Below are positions 25,412 through 39,700 of a stretch of DNA of 64,000 bases, piece by piece. The stretch lies in the NCBI GenBank assembly GCA_963693305.1, contig OY855908.1, positions 24,950,493-25,014,492 on the forward strand. The letters are read 5' to 3'. Each line of letters starts with the position of its first letter. Within the stretch, counting starts at the first letter, position 1. The notes below the pieces were generated by a model. It worked only from the letters and a program-made list of their open reading frames with translations, searched no databases and was not told the DNA's origin. The stretch is from Meandrina meandrites (Eukaryota; Cnidaria; Anthozoa; Scleractinia; Meandrinidae). The translations under genes and the position numbers were made by a program.

Positions 25412-25856
25412 ATCAATAGAGGGGGACATTGGGGTTTGCGGTATTGGCCAATTTTTCATGCGGTATTTCGGTAATTTTAATCTTGAATTGCGGTATTGCG
25501 GTATTCTCCAAGCCTGCGGGACGCGTTTTCGTGGCGTTTTGGTCGACGATAGTTGGTATAAAAAACGTATCCTTCACATTTTCCGACCATTTTTAGCCGT
25601 TTCTGGTCGTTTCGGAAGCAACCTGAAACAGCCTTATTTTATCGCACATTTTAATGAACAATTTGACTGTTTTATCGACCAGTTAAAAGCCTTGTTATTG
25701 TTTCCTCGGTCCCACCGCTCGTTATTGCCTCTAATTTTGCCCTCGCGTCAACGAATTCGCCAGCTATACAGGCTTACTATGAAACTGCGGTATTTTCCGG
25801 ATTTTGTTTTGCGGTATTGCGGTGTTTAGCAACCCCCAATGTCCCCCTCTCAATAG
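25412..25856. mobile_element. hAT-like MITE with 15-bp TIRs and 8-bp TSD
   Basis: Perfect 15-base inverted ends AGGGGGACATTGGGG at 25420-25434 and 25834-25848 are flanked by atcaatag and ctcaatag, an 8-base duplication with one mismatch. Subterminal regions are full of gcggtatt and gcggtattgcggt repeats, as in hAT elements. The ORF at 25458-25829 falls wholly inside and is not a gene. Confidence 0.85.
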
Positions 25857-27555
25857 TTCCAGGCTTTTCAGAGGGCAGCAGCAGGGACGTAAAAACCCTG
25901 GCGACCTGGGACCTAAAATGTATCCATTAACACATTTACATTACTTAAAAGTAATGTAAAAAGGAAAAATTGTTACACTCATGTCTTAACACACACAAAT
26001 AAATTGCCAGCTTGAAAACGATTTTTCAAGTCACGAAGCTAAAGCGCTTATTTAATGGCTTCCGTGCTCTGGGCCTTTGCGGTTTTGCAATTAAATTCTT
26101 AATTTTTTTTGGAATTATTTGGCAGCGGACCAGTAACTAGCAAGGAAATTGGCCATTGACCAGTTCAAAGACAGGATAATTTAATAAATTTCAAGTACAC
26201 CATTGTGTAGTTGGGGGTTTTTGTTTGTATATACATGTTTCGTTGGCACGAAAATTAATAATAAAAGACTGTCGTTCCGTAAATAGATCGCTGTTAAAAC
26301 ACCCTTAGTTGAGAAGCGGACGAAGGAGCTGTTATTCTAGAGGCGAATCTATCGAAAAACAATATTTTATAGGTAAGCCTGTATTTAACCTACCATGTGT
26401 GTACTTTTAAACTAAATTAGTCCTACTAATGAGGTCGGATAACTGAGATTTTAAGCAGAGCTCAGGCGGTAATACTTAACAAAATACACTGTTAGTTTGT
26501 TACACCCAAAAGTGTACACGAACGCTTGTTAAGCTACGACGTTAGCATTAAGCATTAAAGTAAGCTTTGATATCAGAGTGCGATTGCACTCTGAAGCCGT
26601 TTCTATAACCGCGAGATGCAAGACTTAGTCTATTCAGAGCTGGTACAGGTTTCGTGTATATTTTGATGTGTTGAGGAGATTGATTTTTCGCCCGGCCGGC
26701 TTTACCTGTATAATTAAGAGCGAAGATGACTATTCTTTCTTAGCTCGTTTTAATTCTTCCCCATTCGTTCTTTTCGTTTATTGTGAGGAAATTTGATATC
26801 CCGGAATTTTAAGCAGCGAGGAAGATTATTGTCAATATTGTAGTTTGGTTGAAATTGTGAAATCTGTCTTGCGTTTTCTTCTAGTGATGTACACAACTGC
26901 AGTAAGTGAATTGCCTATGGCAACTTTTTTAGTGGCTCTTTTCCTTTCTTTGTAAATACAAGATCTCGTTATTATGCCTTGGAGGTGTTGCATATTTTCA
27001 GTGTTTGAACTGAACGAATAACAAATGCGGTTTCGTCTTTCCAAAACCACAGTATATAACCAAAATTTCGCTTGCAGAAATTCTAAACAGCACTAGCTAG
27101 CAATGAACCGAGACCTGCCACCAACCCTTTTAATGCGGCCTTGATTTTCAAAGTTTCTCAAATACATTTCAATAATGTGGTGCACTTTAGAATTTAGCAC
27201 TAATTTTATTGCGAAGAACTGAAAATTTGTTTCAAGACCACTTCACCACCTGTTGAAACAATTTTAAGACCTGTTGCTATGCATTCAGGTTGTAATAACA
27301 TAGATAAGTAATTGAATTTTATCTTTTTAATTACAAAGCTAGGCTTCGCACAGAACGGGCTTCAAGTGATTTAGACATGTACAAGGAATTTATTTTGGCG
27401 AATATTCTTAAACGCAACAAATGTTGTATTCTTGTATTGTCGACTCCGCGTTCGTCGATCGTTTGAGGTAAAAAATCCTTCATGTAGTTTCTATTTGAAG
27501 AGCGCTATGGCCTTTACAATCAAGTTAATTAATGAGGTGCTTTGTTTGATTAAGC
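25857..27555. other. Spacer, no gene recognised
   Basis: AT-rich. A perfect small hairpin (tcagagtgc-gatt-gcactctga) lies near 26573. The minus ORF at 26832-27050 has a basic composition but no family I know. Confidence 0.4.
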
Positions 27556-27798
27556 CTGGTTCTCACATATCGCCTTATCTGCGATAGTGCTCCCACACAT
27601 GAGAACATACGCCCCCGCCTCAAAAATCCAAGTGATCGCAGCTCTTTACCGCCGGTATGCCTGCGAAGTTGACTTAAGTTCAACATCGCAGGCACTTAGG
27701 TGGTTTTTCTGGAGCGCCAGCGATGAAGATACTTTATGAGAACAATATCCCAGTCATGTACAGGCGGCGCAGGTAGGTCGGCGGCATATGAGAACCAG
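27556..27798. mobile_element. MITE with CTGGTTCTCA ends
   Basis: Left end ctggttctcacatatcgcc pairs with the right end ggcggcatatgagaaccag (ten outer bases perfect, then partial). TTA lies beside both ends, offset by a few bases on the left. Non-coding, 243 bases. It directly precedes another MITE. Confidence 0.65.
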
Positions 27799-27811
27799 TT
27801 AGGTTTATTAA

Positions 27812-28129
27812 GGGTGCTTTCCATTTTCACAGTCCAGCCAGTCGGACCAACAGGGACCGACTGTTGTAACATGGAACATTTTCCGATTAAACCGCCGGGC
27901 CAACCGAGAGGAATGCACCTCTCCATTTTCCATTCCCTTCACCAGTGCCCCGCACCTATGAGAAGCTACTAAACTGAAGTAAAGCAGCTAACCAGTTTGT
28001 CAAAATGGAGCGGTAAATTTCTGGACCGGTCAAAGGGCACCACCTCTATATTCCGGTCGTACCGAACCGAAACGGACCTTTGACTCCCGACCAAAATTTC
28101 CGAAACATCTGGGTAAATGGAAAGCACCC
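27812..28129. mobile_element. PIF/Harbinger-like MITE with TAA TSD
   Basis: Perfect 15-base inverted ends (GGGTGCTTTCCATTT and its complement) are flanked on both sides by TAA, the TWA target site typical of PIF/Harbinger. Length is 318 bases with no transposase. It belongs with the elements at 6483-6693 and 8792-9115 by end sequence. Confidence 0.85.
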
Positions 28130-29969
28130 TAACGTTTTAAAATTTGCTGCGGGGCGATTTAGCGCAAGCACAACTTTATAATCTAAATTTCCAATGCGCT
28201 ACGATGTTATTTCATTCGCTATAATACCATTCACGATTTAAAAGCACACTGTACAATTGGCAATTTATTTGACGATAAGTTATCACGTCTGGACTTGTTT
28301 ATTTTTTTGCTGATTGGAGTTTTCAAAAGAATGTTGTCATAGTGATTTTTTTCAATGACGTAAAACCCGGAGAAGAAAAACAAACGATTGAACCTTGCTG
28401 CTGTGTAAAAAACTTAGGCATAGTTGTTCAAAGGATTGATAATTCTATCCACCAGATAAATCACTTTCCAGTGTATAGCGTAGTTGGTTTTGTCGGATGG
28501 AAAGGGGAATTGGCACTTTTACTCTTTCGCAAGAACAAGTTATATAATAAACTGCTTAACTGAGACAAGATTGGAATAAACTGAAATTATCATTTATCTG
28601 CGACGATAAATTCCTGAATTTCATAAAAAATGTGAAAAAAATAAGGGAAAATTTCGTGAGTAAAGAATAATTGTTAATGTTTCTTAATGACGCTAAATGG
28701 CGGTATAAAATGCACCGAAGTTTCGGCAATACTGCCTTCTTCAGGGTGGCACGAAGAAACAAAAAATTCGTGAGTCCTAATTGGTTTTAGTACTCGCCTA
28801 TTTTAATCAATTCAGTTTTTTTTTGTCAAATTAATTTTACGTCATACGTACCCCCAAATTCAGATGTAAAAATCCTGAAATAAGCTTTCCACTATAAGCC
28901 CCAGAGTGCGCTTATTTTCGGTTACAAAGTTAAATACATTTATAACTTTTCGTATAATAAGCCCCTAGTTGTAGAGATTATTTTGTAGTTATAATTACGT
29001 ATATCTGTTTAACGACTGTGGTCTTTGGGTTTTATATGTTTCATATGGTTACACAGTTGTACTGTACCATGTCGTATTTTTGTATGCACCAAACATTTTT
29101 AGACACAGTTTCCTGTCCCGGTACGAGACGCAAAGATGTTTGAAACGAAAATTTCCATCCGAGATTAAGACCCCCCCTCGTATCTACATCTACATCTACA
29201 TTTGTTAAGTTGATAAAATCTTGAAAGATATCACATTAACTATAAATAAGAGCCAAAATAAATACAAAAGATGTACATATGCATAAATCAGATAAAAGTG
29301 ATAAGCCCTCCCCTAAAATAAAGACACCTGAAAAGAAACGGAAAAGAATTCCCAAATGTCTTTTATAGTGCGCAGTTTTTGTAAATAATTTTATATTCTT
29401 TCAGCTTCATATTGTTATCAAAATTCTTTTTATACACCCAGATGTTCGATTAGTTGGGGAGCAGTGCCTAAAGAGCATTTGCGTAAAAAGACGAGGCATT
29501 TAAGACCCATTTATTTGTGAAGAATGCCAAGTGGAAAAAAAGGCGAGGGGTTTCCACCCCTGAGAGTTCTAAAGCTTGTTTGGGGGCTAAGTTTTGACTA
29601 ACCCTCGACTTTTTTTCACTTACCGTCCCAACTAAGCGAACACCCGTAACAGGCTATCCATTTTGTTAAAAACATTCACCAGTTGAGAAAATACTGAACA
29701 GTAAGGTATGCGTATACTACAAGAAACTAATTTCCTTTTTTGTTCACTTTGGTACAATTCTGGATACAAACTTTTATTTTTTGGAACCTTTGCACGTTTC
29801 TCTCCACTCCACCACACGAAAAGTGTTCTTGGCGTGTTTGGCCAAAACCTAATTTTTTTGGACCTCTAATGCTCAGACACACTTATAAATTAGAACCCTT
29901 TGTAGCAATTACTTGGGTCGCCATCAGACATTTTCAAGATGATATATTATATATGGGGCCAAGGGAATA
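28130..29969. other. Spacer with retroelement debris
   Basis: The ORF at 28342-28563 and the segment near 28700 look like decayed retroelement sequence. A hammerhead-like core is present on the minus strand at 28720-28744. No gene is recognised. Confidence 0.4.
28720..28744 (-). ncRNA. Possible hammerhead-ribozyme-like core (retroelement relic)
   Basis: On the minus strand CTGAAGA is followed by GGCA-gtat-TGCC and GAAAC, then a ttcg loop. This matches the CUGANGA, stem II and GAAA arrangement of hammerhead ribozymes, which Penelope-like retroelements carry. The base at the expected cleavage position appears to be G and stem I pairing is poor, so it is probably inactive or coincidental. Confidence 0.25.
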
Positions 29970-30350
29970 TTAAAGGGGCAGTATCACGGGAGGTCTTCTA
30001 CGTTTTTGTGTAAACTAAGCTAGAATTATAAAGGTGCACTCACTGATCAACAGACTAACCATTTAATGACAAAAAAGGCATAAATTCACTCTCTCGGATG
30101 TGAACAAACCATAATCGATAGTTTTTTAGTGATTTTCCTCCATGCAACACTGTCAAACTTGAAAACGTCGGCCCGACGTTTTCAAATTTTAGACCACTTC
30201 TTTCCCACCCGTCCGTAGCCAAACCGGTTTTAAACAACTTTTGTGACTAGTACAATGCATTTTAACAAGGTTAGGCGACTCCCAATTGATACCAACACCT
30301 TTATTGGATTTTCAAGTAGCACGAAAATTTTGGTGAGACTGCCCCTTTAA
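29970..30350. mobile_element. 381-bp MITE with central hairpin (family A copy 1)
   Basis: The ends TTAAAGGGGCAGTATCAC and GTGAGACTGCCCCTTTAA are inverted repeats matching at 17 of 18 bases. A perfect 13-bp stem (ttgaaaacgtcgg and its complement around one C) sits at 30159-30185, at the exact middle. The right half contains caccttt-attggattttcaa, shared with the fragment at 47440-47640. Confidence 0.85.
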
Positions 30351-31664
30351 ATTGGCATAAATTAGCATATTCAAGAGCACATCTGCCATTTTCAAGAGAA
30401 TTTTTGGCATATTGAAGGGAATACATGGCATTTTGTTTCTCATTCATGTTTTGTTTTGTTTCTCATTCATGACTGAATAAAATAATTATTCCAAAATATG
30501 GCGCGTGATTTGACGTGTTCATGTGTGGTGCGAATCCTGTGAGCAAAATGTTTACTCAAACGTAACATGTAATAAATCGGCTCTGAAAATAGATATCCTT
30601 GTTTCAATGATTTAAACATCAAAGATTAGAAGTAAAAATTAGAGTAAATGTATTACAATTCATAAATAAAGGCGTTCTTTTTTAAAACGCATTGTTCTTT
30701 TCTGACATAAAGTGCGGAGTGCAATTACCATAATTACCAAAATTACCATAATAACCTCCCTTGGCACTCTTGTAAATCGGAACACCTTCGGAAATCTCAA
30801 AGTTTGGACTTTTCCGACAATTTTGTGTCCAAGAATTCATAACGGATTTAGAACTTCATGAGCTAGCATTGCAGAGAGGTATACCAGGGATACTGTAGTG
30901 TGTCATGACAGGAGCGGAATTCTAAAATAGCGCATTTCAAAAAAAGATAGAAGGCGTTAAATTCAAATTTGCACATTTAAATGACGTTTACTCGCTGGCA
31001 AAGTTTAATTAAGAAAAATCCGCCTCTGTCATGACGCACTAGAGGTCTTGACTCACCTGTTTTTGATAAAATCGCAGAGTGCTGTCTTCTACTCGATCCG
31101 CAAACTTGGACACAATCATGGATTTCGCAATTTCGTGCTAATGGCGCTCTAGTGTCGATGTAAATCGCAAACTACCAAATCAAAAACGACATTTGTAAAT
31201 TTCCATCAATCTTTTATGTCTCTGGAAAATTTCAGCTCAATCGTATCCACAACGGCCGAGATATAAGCGTTTAAAAAGATGTAGGAAAAGCACAATTTTG
31301 CCTAATGAATTTATTCATGACCATGTGTCACCCGCGACCTTAAGTTGCCTTAAACAATTAACTGTTTCAACACGGTTCAACGACTGAATCAATATAGCTA
31401 AAATATTTTGTTATGAATGAAAGAAGTCTCGTTTAAATAGCCCAATAAACTTCGAATAAGAGACTGAAATTAGGTTCAGGTTCTGATAAAAGAATATGTA
31501 ATAATACAAAGCGTGTCATATTACTGTTGACTTTCAGTAAATTTCATTTCATTTCATTTTCTCTTATTTGAGAAAAATGTATTTTAATCGCAATTCCTGA
31601 AAATGACGTAGGAGTATTAACAAATAGTCATTTCAATCTTTTCTATCCATTTTTTTAATGTAAT
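30351..31664. other. Spacer, no gene recognised
   Basis: AT-rich, with repeated accataattacc motifs near 30727-30755. No paired ends, coding block or RNA gene seen. Confidence 0.4.
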
Positions 31665-32147
31665 GAGGGTCGTACAGGGGTATTCTCGTGACGCGTGATT
31701 AGCTGATTTTATTTTCCGTGAAACGTGAATTTAATAAATTTATTATTCGTGACCCGTGACCGGAAGGTTTTGCGTGACACGTGAAGAGCTTGAATTAATA
31801 ACCGATATTCGTGATTTCACCACTTTATTGACTTTATTTTGCGTGATTTTGAGACGCGAGACCTCAAATGTGACCTCCGTATAATTATCGTAACGTCAAA
31901 CACTCTTTGTAGAGTAAGAACAGGATAAAAGAGTATATTTCTTTCTTATTTTCGTAATTTCTTAATCAATTTTGATTTCTTCAAACACTATTTGTAGCGT
32001 AAGAAACAGGATAAAAGAGTACTTATTTTCGTGATTCGGGAAAATGAAATTTCAATATCCGTGATCCGTGATTCGTTATTTTTTTCGTCCGTGAATCGTG
32101 CCAGAGACCCCCCCACCCCCCCCCCCCCCCCCCCCTGTACGACCCTC
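31665..32147. mobile_element. hAT-like MITE with gtgacccgtga subterminal repeats
   Basis: The ends AGGGTCGTACAGGGG and its complement are flanked by atgtaatg and ctgtaatg, an 8-base duplication with one mismatch, the same pattern as the element at 25420-25848. The interior is packed with cgtgattcgtg, ccgtgaaacgtga and cgtgacccgtgacc repeats. A C20 tract interrupts the right end. Confidence 0.8.
32116..32135. repeat. C20 homopolymer tract
   Basis: Twenty consecutive C (after cccccca) inside the right end of the hAT-like MITE, extending the CCCC of the terminal repeat. Confidence 0.95.
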
Positions 32148-33199
32148 TGTAATGCAAATTACCTCAACGTCGCGCCTCAATTGCTACAGGTACCACAGAA
32201 TATTAATTTTATTCAAAGGATTATTCTGTAATTGTTTTGCTTCAATATGGAATTAAATATGCATATAGAAACGAGCAATGTTGAATGTTTTGTGCCAGTC
32301 ATTTCCGATCTAGCTGCTGCATTCGAAAGATTAAAACCTAACCGTGCTTGTTACGGATGTGACGAAATTGTATTTGGATTAAAGCCTTCCCGCCCACGCC
32401 GAACGTCCGAAACCGGAGCAGCTAGATACACTGCCGCAACAGGTTGCCGGCTAATTTATCGTTTTATTAGCGTCCTTTTACAAGCCGAATGTGCTGAAAG
32501 CCAGCCAGTCTCCTAGCAATCGAAAACACTTTTAGTTATACTCGATGGAAAAGATCCGTGCACGAAACGTACAGGGGTTGGATTTTCAGCATCCATTAGT
32601 TGCTCCATCGATGCGTTTACTCAAGTGACAATGTAGGCTTGTGTATTACAATTCTGTTTTTACTACCGATTTATTTAATACTCTTTAATTTATTCTTTCA
32701 GGACAAAGGACCACAAAGGTGACGGGACTTGAAATCGCCTGTGTAAACTTAAATTTGGAATAAAAAGAAAAGGTGTCTAACCCAGAGCTCTTGCAAGCTT
32801 TCAACGCCACGTACGCTCTCAATACATCAACTTATGAAACTCGAGAAGAGGATTTTGTGACAATCTGACACGCTTTCGAAGTCTATTTATTTCTGCGTCG
32901 ATCCGTCCATCTTCAAGTAAAATCCGTCGCGTCATTTACATTTCCTTGAACTTGATACAACACCGGGAAGAACGTAAAATTTGGAAGTCGATATGCGCCG
33001 GCATCACGCGTTTCCTGGGACGTCAGGCGTTTTTCGACTCGGTTATTAAAGCGAAGAAGTATGTTTACGTAAACAGTACAAGCACCTTGCCGGACCGTTC
33101 AATTGCTCTGCTCTGCTGGACGTGGATGCTGCGGCTTTTTATCACTTCCAATACTTGTAGAATCAAAACAAACAGTCATCTTAAGGAGGCTTTTTTACG
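32148..33199 (+). other. Upstream region of the zinc transporter gene
   Basis: This should hold the promoter and 5' UTR of the ZIP gene. ORFs at 32232-32516 and 32946-33227 are unrecognised and the second overlaps the ZIP start in another frame. No clear TATA box or metal-response element (TGCRCNC) stands out near the start codon. An in-frame TAA at 33182-33184 closes the frame upstream of the ATG. Confidence 0.4.
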
Positions 33200-33718
33200 A
33201 TGGCCTTTAACGAACCTCGACAACTGAAGAGATTAGTTATTTTGGTGTCTTTATGGATGCTAAGCGTGGCAACTTCCGCCGATGAACGTGGACATGAGGA
33301 GCATGGCAGCAAGTCGTCGCCGGAAATCCATCATGCTTTTAACAGAACAGTGGTTTTAAACAGCGCTAGCGAACATTATTTAGCGATGATATTTCACGAT
33401 TACTCGGATAACGCCACGGAGAAAATCTCCGCAGCACGATTTAAAGATATGTTACGGGATTTGCGTCTTGGAGAGAAGGCATCATCGCCATCGCGAGAAT
33501 CTTTCAAGAGACGCCACCGTCATGCAAGAAGTTATCAGCAACAAGCGGGTGAATTTGCTCGAGGAGTTTCAGTGCAACGGACAAAAGAGAAGCTCCTGAA
33601 CACGTACAAACGAAAAGAACAGCTTAATTTTGTGCCCCGTGGAAGTCCTGCGAGGTCTCGGGACAGAAAACGACGGCTCATGGAGGGCAATCAATATTCC
33701 CATGAAGATCACGAAGAG
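33200..33718 (+). CDS. ZIP exon 1 (signal peptide and ectodomain)
   Basis: 173 codons, ending EDHEE before gtgaga. It holds the signal peptide, a putative N-glycosylation site (NRT) and a long Arg/Ser/Gln-rich region. His residues are scattered (GHEEHG, RRHRHAR). Confidence 0.9.
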
Positions 33719-36700
33719 GTGAGATATTAAAATGAGTATTTCTATCTCTTTTCTGCCATTTTTAGCTCAGCAAGGTTTGATAATTATTTGACTGTCTGAG
33801 GATGTTTACATCTGTAACTGATGTCTGAGCAAGAAGAACTAATTCTAGATAATTGATCCGAATTGAGAACAAAGGTACTTAAAATTGATCCTTTCATATG
33901 TAGCAGTGTTCACCAAAATTGCATAGAGCGCGTCATAAAAAACTCTTAATTTTAACCTGTCTGGAATGTCTCTACCGGCTCTATAAAGACAGCAGAAAGA
34001 ATGGTATGTGAACGTTAATGTACAACCATCCCAAGTATTCTTCATGGATTTATGCAAGGGGCATACTTCATTTCGCAAAACAAAAGGTGAAGGTCATATC
34101 ATCGCTCAGTGATAGGTTTGATCGGAACGCGGAATTGAAGGTGTTTCAATTCTTTTGAATAACTCCATTTAAGTTTGTTCAGTGCAGTTTTTCCACGAAC
34201 CCTGTAGCGCGCGCAGTGAATTGAAACTACGATTACTGTCCTCGATAGAGTTCATTTGAATGGTCCCAAACTTTGGTTTCATGCAGACTCAAACCTTAGA
34301 AAAACCTTGTACAATCCAACATGAGTAGACTGCAAGAAAGCTTCCATTTGAATAGCCACATCGTCAATCGACTTGGGTTTGTCTTAGAAATTATGCCATA
34401 CAGGAAATTTATAAAGATTGAAAAAGTCTACCCGGCTTGTCAATTTACGATCAAAATCTCAGTCATGCCCGTACAAATCATGATAATACCTCTTCAGTTT
34501 GTTACCTTAGTGGACTAATGTAGTCATTAAGGTTTTCATCAATTAATGGAAACTAGTTTTTGGTCAAGGCAGGTATGGCTTCCCTAAAATGATACAGTTC
34601 AACATTCCCATACACATGTACACTGACAGTCTCTGAGCTAGCTGCAGGTTTTTGTACGTTTCAGTGAATGATCATGAAATTCTGGTACGTAACTCGACGC
34701 AATTGAAGGCTAAGTATTTGGAGCAACCCTTAATGCATTATCCATGTCGTTTACGTACGTGAATTGAGTAAACTGAAGTCACCTTGACCTGACCTATACA
34801 TGAGAATGGAACAAATACTTTTCAAGTCAGTTATCTTATTACACGCAGTATTAGCTTGAGAGGATTAACTGAGCCAGAGGTTTGCCAGAAAATATCTTGA
34901 CTATTTTCAATTGATTCTTAAAAAAAAAAAAACGTTTGTACACGGAACCGAGTTCTCACGCTCAAAAACATTTTGCTTGTTTTGATCATCCGTTCAAAAG
35001 TTTTACTTGACTATACAAAGCTGTTTCCGGTTTACTTGTGTTACTGCTGTTAACAGAATTATTACATCTTTATGCACAAACAGATTACCCTGTGGAATAA
35101 AAATGCGATTAAATTGATTTTGATTTACGTTGTGTGTGTGCCAAGGGAGACTCTTGTAGCAAAGAGTTGAAAAAGCTTGTTGCTTCTGCTTAATTAAAAT
35201 GTCGTTCCTTTATCGTAGTTGCGAGTTCCTTCATAGTTGCTACATATAATGGTACCTTTAAGAGGATGTTTTCAAAGTAAACCTTAAATGTAAATACATC
35301 GATATCTTTTATCATTGACTTTTCGAAATAATGTTAATGAAGGTGCCTCTTTAAAATTCATCGTGGTTATATATAGTAGTGTTAACTCCAGTTAAATTGC
35401 TCAGAGCTCGTCATAAAAACCCCTCAGTTAATTTAAACTCGTCTGGAATGTCTCTATGGACTCTATAAAGACAGCAGAATAAAATTATGTGAAAGTTATC
35501 TGTTCAACCACCTTAGTATTCGGTATTTCATTTCGCGAAATAAGGTGATGGTCATTTCATCACTCAGTGTTAAGTTTGATCGGAACGCAGATTTAACGGA
35601 GTTTCAATTCTTGTCAATTATTTTATTTAAGTTTTTTAAGTGTAGTTTCTCCACGAACCCTGAAGCGCGGTGACATGAAAACATTTGTAACTGCCCAGCT
35701 GGATAGACTTCACTTGAATGACCCCAAACTTTGGTTTCATGCAGACTCTCTTACCTTAATTAAGGTTACCGTATACCATTGGTGGTGTCTCGAGTCTGAA
35801 CGATATAGCGCAGTCGGAATAAATTGTAGATAGCTAAACCCTATATCAAATTAAAGCTTATTGAGCTGGCTTTCAATCTATAAAAACCGTTTTGTAGTAG
35901 AATGAAATGTCAATCTTTTAGGAACCTCGAAACACGAGCGCCTGAGTCGCCGTTTGAAAGCTACAAGTCAAGTATTTCGCTAATTTGATTTGCTCTTTGG
36001 TTTCCGGACCCCAAGCGCGAAAAAAACGTGTCGGCGTTTTGTCATATTCAATTGCAGTGAAAAGATACAAGACATTTTGCAAATAAAGCTAAAACACAGG
36101 GGAGTGATCGTACAAAAATCGCTCCAGTAAAAAGTATACAGTTTTGTTATTAACATGTTAAACTAGCTGCTTGCCAAAGTTGACGTAGAAGGAGCAAATT
36201 CCTTTGGAGTTGTAGCTTTGGAGTTGATTTCAGAAAACAGCGCAAAAAATATCCTGCAATGCAAACAAACGCCGCCCACATGAAGCTTGCAACACCTTCT
36301 CGAATAACAAGACCAATCTGTGCGCGAGAATGGCGGCTCTCGTGATAATTCCCGGGAAAACTGTCTCGGCTGAGTGCATACACGTCATATTTGACCATTA
36401 CTTGGATCTAATCCGATTTCAGGAAAAATTGTGGATCTCAAGGTATACGGTAACCAAACAACCTTGTACAGTCCAACATGAGTGGACTGCAAGAAAGCTT
36501 CCATTTGAATAGCCACATCGTCAATCGACTTGGGTTTGTCTTAGAAATCATACAGGAAATTATGTATTAAAAAGATTGAAAAATTCTGCCGGCCCGGTCG
36601 ACTTGTCAATTTACGATCAAAATCTCAGTCATCGAGTACCAGAATAATTTAAATCCTATTGCGTTATTTTCTACCCTAAATAAAAGGTAAAGATGTAAGT

Positions 36701-39700
36701 AATTGATAACACCAACAACAATTTCTTATCAGAGTCTTAGAAAATGAATTTCAAAGTTCACAAGCTATAGGGAAATTCTCACGTGCAGCCATTTTGTAAA
36801 ATCGTCTTAAGCGATTCAGTGGAATTCAGTGAAATTTCAAAATTTGTTTTCGGTGTTTGGTGTTGTTAGAAAAGATTTCTTTTGATAAGATATTTGAAGC
36901 AGTAACACAAAAGTTTGCAATAAGGTGTAAATAATTTTGGTACAACAATTTCTTATCAGAGCCTGAGAAAATGAAATTTAATGTTCACAAGCTATAGGCA
37001 AAAGCTCGCGTCTTTTAAGCGATTTAGTGGAATTCAGCGGAACTTCGAGATTCGTTTTCGATGTTTGGTGTTGTTAGAAAAGATTTCTTTTGATAAGATA
37101 TTTGAAGCGTTAACACAAAAGCTTGCAATAAGGTGTAAATAATTTTGGTACATAATTTTGTCCAACAACTACTCGAAGTCCTAGCGGATTCCGTCTTAAG
37201 CATGACGTTATGCGGCAAACGACAAACGCGAGCTTGCCTTTCATTTTGTTGGCCTTTTTTCTCGAATTATAAAATAAATCCCTCAGAAAAATAAGGAAAA
37301 AATAACACATTCCCGACAAACAAGAACCTACTAATTTCCGCGTACAAACGCTAAACAGCAGGCGCTTAAGTAGAATATTTGCCGTTCGCTGGAAAAATAA
37401 ACTTCAGTGGACTTGTGTAGTCATTGCCATTAATATAAATATATCTTTTGTTATTTGACTTTTCGAAATACTGTTAATGATAGTGCCTCTTTCAAACTGA
37501 TCGTTATATAGCAGTATTCACCCCAGTTAAATTGCTCAGACGGCGTAAAAAAAACCCTGATTGTAATTTGTCTGGAATGTCGCTATGGTCTCTATAAAGA
37601 CAGCAGAAAGAAAGGTATGTGTAAGTTATATCTGCAACCATCTAAGTATTCGGTATTTCATTTCGCGAAATATTAAGGTAAAGGCCATTTCATCACCCAG
37701 TAGCAAGTTTGATCGGAACGCGGATTTTAACGAACTTTCAGTTCTTTTTAATTATTTTATTTAAGTTAATTAACGTTTAATGAAGTGCTTTTCCAAAAGA
37801 CTGAAGCGCAGCGACATGACTTCATTTGAATGGTCTCAAACTTTGGTTTCACAAACAGACCTTATACAGCATAATAAACAGTACCACATGAGAGCGTATA
37901 ACACAAAACTGAGTACTGCACAGACTACACTGCAACAATCGACTTGGGTTGTCTTAGAAATTATGCCATACAGGAAATTAGATTTCACGACATTCGCCTT
38001 GCAAATGCGAAATTCTTTACTGCGTATTTCTCTTTCAGTAAATTTGTACTAATGGTTAGTTTTAAAATCTCCTTGAAGGATTTCAATCATTTTATCTCTT
38101 TCTATTTGAGAGAAATTGGTTTTTGGTCAAGGCAAGTATCGCTTCCCTAAAATGATACAGTTCAACATTCTCATAGCTTAGAAAAGGTATTATAGTGGTC
38201 ATGCAGTCACAGTCCCTGAGCTACCTGCAGGTTTTTGTACGTTTCAGTGAATGATCATGAAAACCTGGTACGTGCCTCGTTTCATTTGAAGGCTAAGTAT
38301 TTGGAGCAACATGCACTTAATTTCATATGATATTGCATTATTCATGACGTTTACGTACAAGAATTGAGTAAACTGAGGTCACCTTGACCTGACCTATACA
38401 TGAAGATGGAAAAAATACTTTTCAAGTACTATTAGCTCAAGAGGATTAGTTGAGGTTTGCCACGCAAAACAAAACATTTTGCTTGTTTTGATCATCCGTT
38501 CAAAAGATTTACTTGACTATACAAAGCTGCATGTTTCTGGTTTTGTTACTGCTGTTAACAGAATGACTACATCCATATTCACAGACAGATTACCCTGTGG
38601 AATAAAAATGCCATCAATTTGATTTCAATTTGCCCTGTGTGTGTATGTGTATGGGGGAGGAGCACTCTAATAGCTAGGTGTTGAAAATCATTCGCTGGTA
38701 CTGCTTAAGTCGTTCTTTTAAGAGTTTACGAGTTCCTTCACAGTTGTAGTTATGAGGTCTTTCATAGCTGCTTCATACATGTATTATGGTACCTTTTAGA
38801 GAAAATAAGCCGCATGCAACTAAGCGGGATCTAGTAAAAAAAATGATTTTCGTCTGGGACGTGACTGTGGGTCGGCGAATGCCATCTATCACTCATCAAT
38901 AAAGTTTGTATTTAGTACCTCAAACTGCAGCCACGTCCCTCAAAAATAGATTCTATTGACTTCTGAGGATGCTTTTGAAAAAAATTCCATTATCCATGCC
39001 TGTCACTTTTTCAAGCAGTCACCCCGGGTCGGCGGGTGTGTGTTTTTCCTCTATGTCAAACTGTACCATGAATGTTTAGTTTCATGGAAAAAAGAGGTGC
39101 TTAGGAAGATGTCAGAACAACACATAAGGTGTCGAACAAGCTGCAAACTACAAAACGATACACGTTAATGAATTATGAAACGACATACAGTATTTTTTTA
39201 GCTTACGCACAAACTGACCGTTATAGAAAGATATCAGTTTTGTGAAAATGTTGATTTACGTATCTTTGAAATACTATTAAACTAGTATCGAATAGTATCG
39301 AATACAGAAGAAAAACATAACTTTACCTTCGATGATACGAGCTGGTCTTCATTCAATTCTCTTTCTTTCACTTCTTTTTTATATATCATTATTTGTCGGC
39401 AGTTATTTGCAGGTCACGTGGTAGGCTCTCGGCCAATGAAAAGAAAGGGAAAAATGCATCGAATGATAAAAGCGTTTGAGTAGCGTTTTAATTAAAACTT
39501 TCGGGAAATTTGCATTGTAATGAATTTGAACCACCTGCGTTTTGCAAATTTTGCATTTAAACGTACATGTATTAGCCACGAATTTCAAAGAAATTCAAGT
39601 TCGCTTTTTCGAAACTTCTCATGTTAATTTTTATAGCTTGCATGGCCTTGTCGGGTGGGTATACAATTTTACTTTTGTAAAAATCGATGTGTCTTGCGTG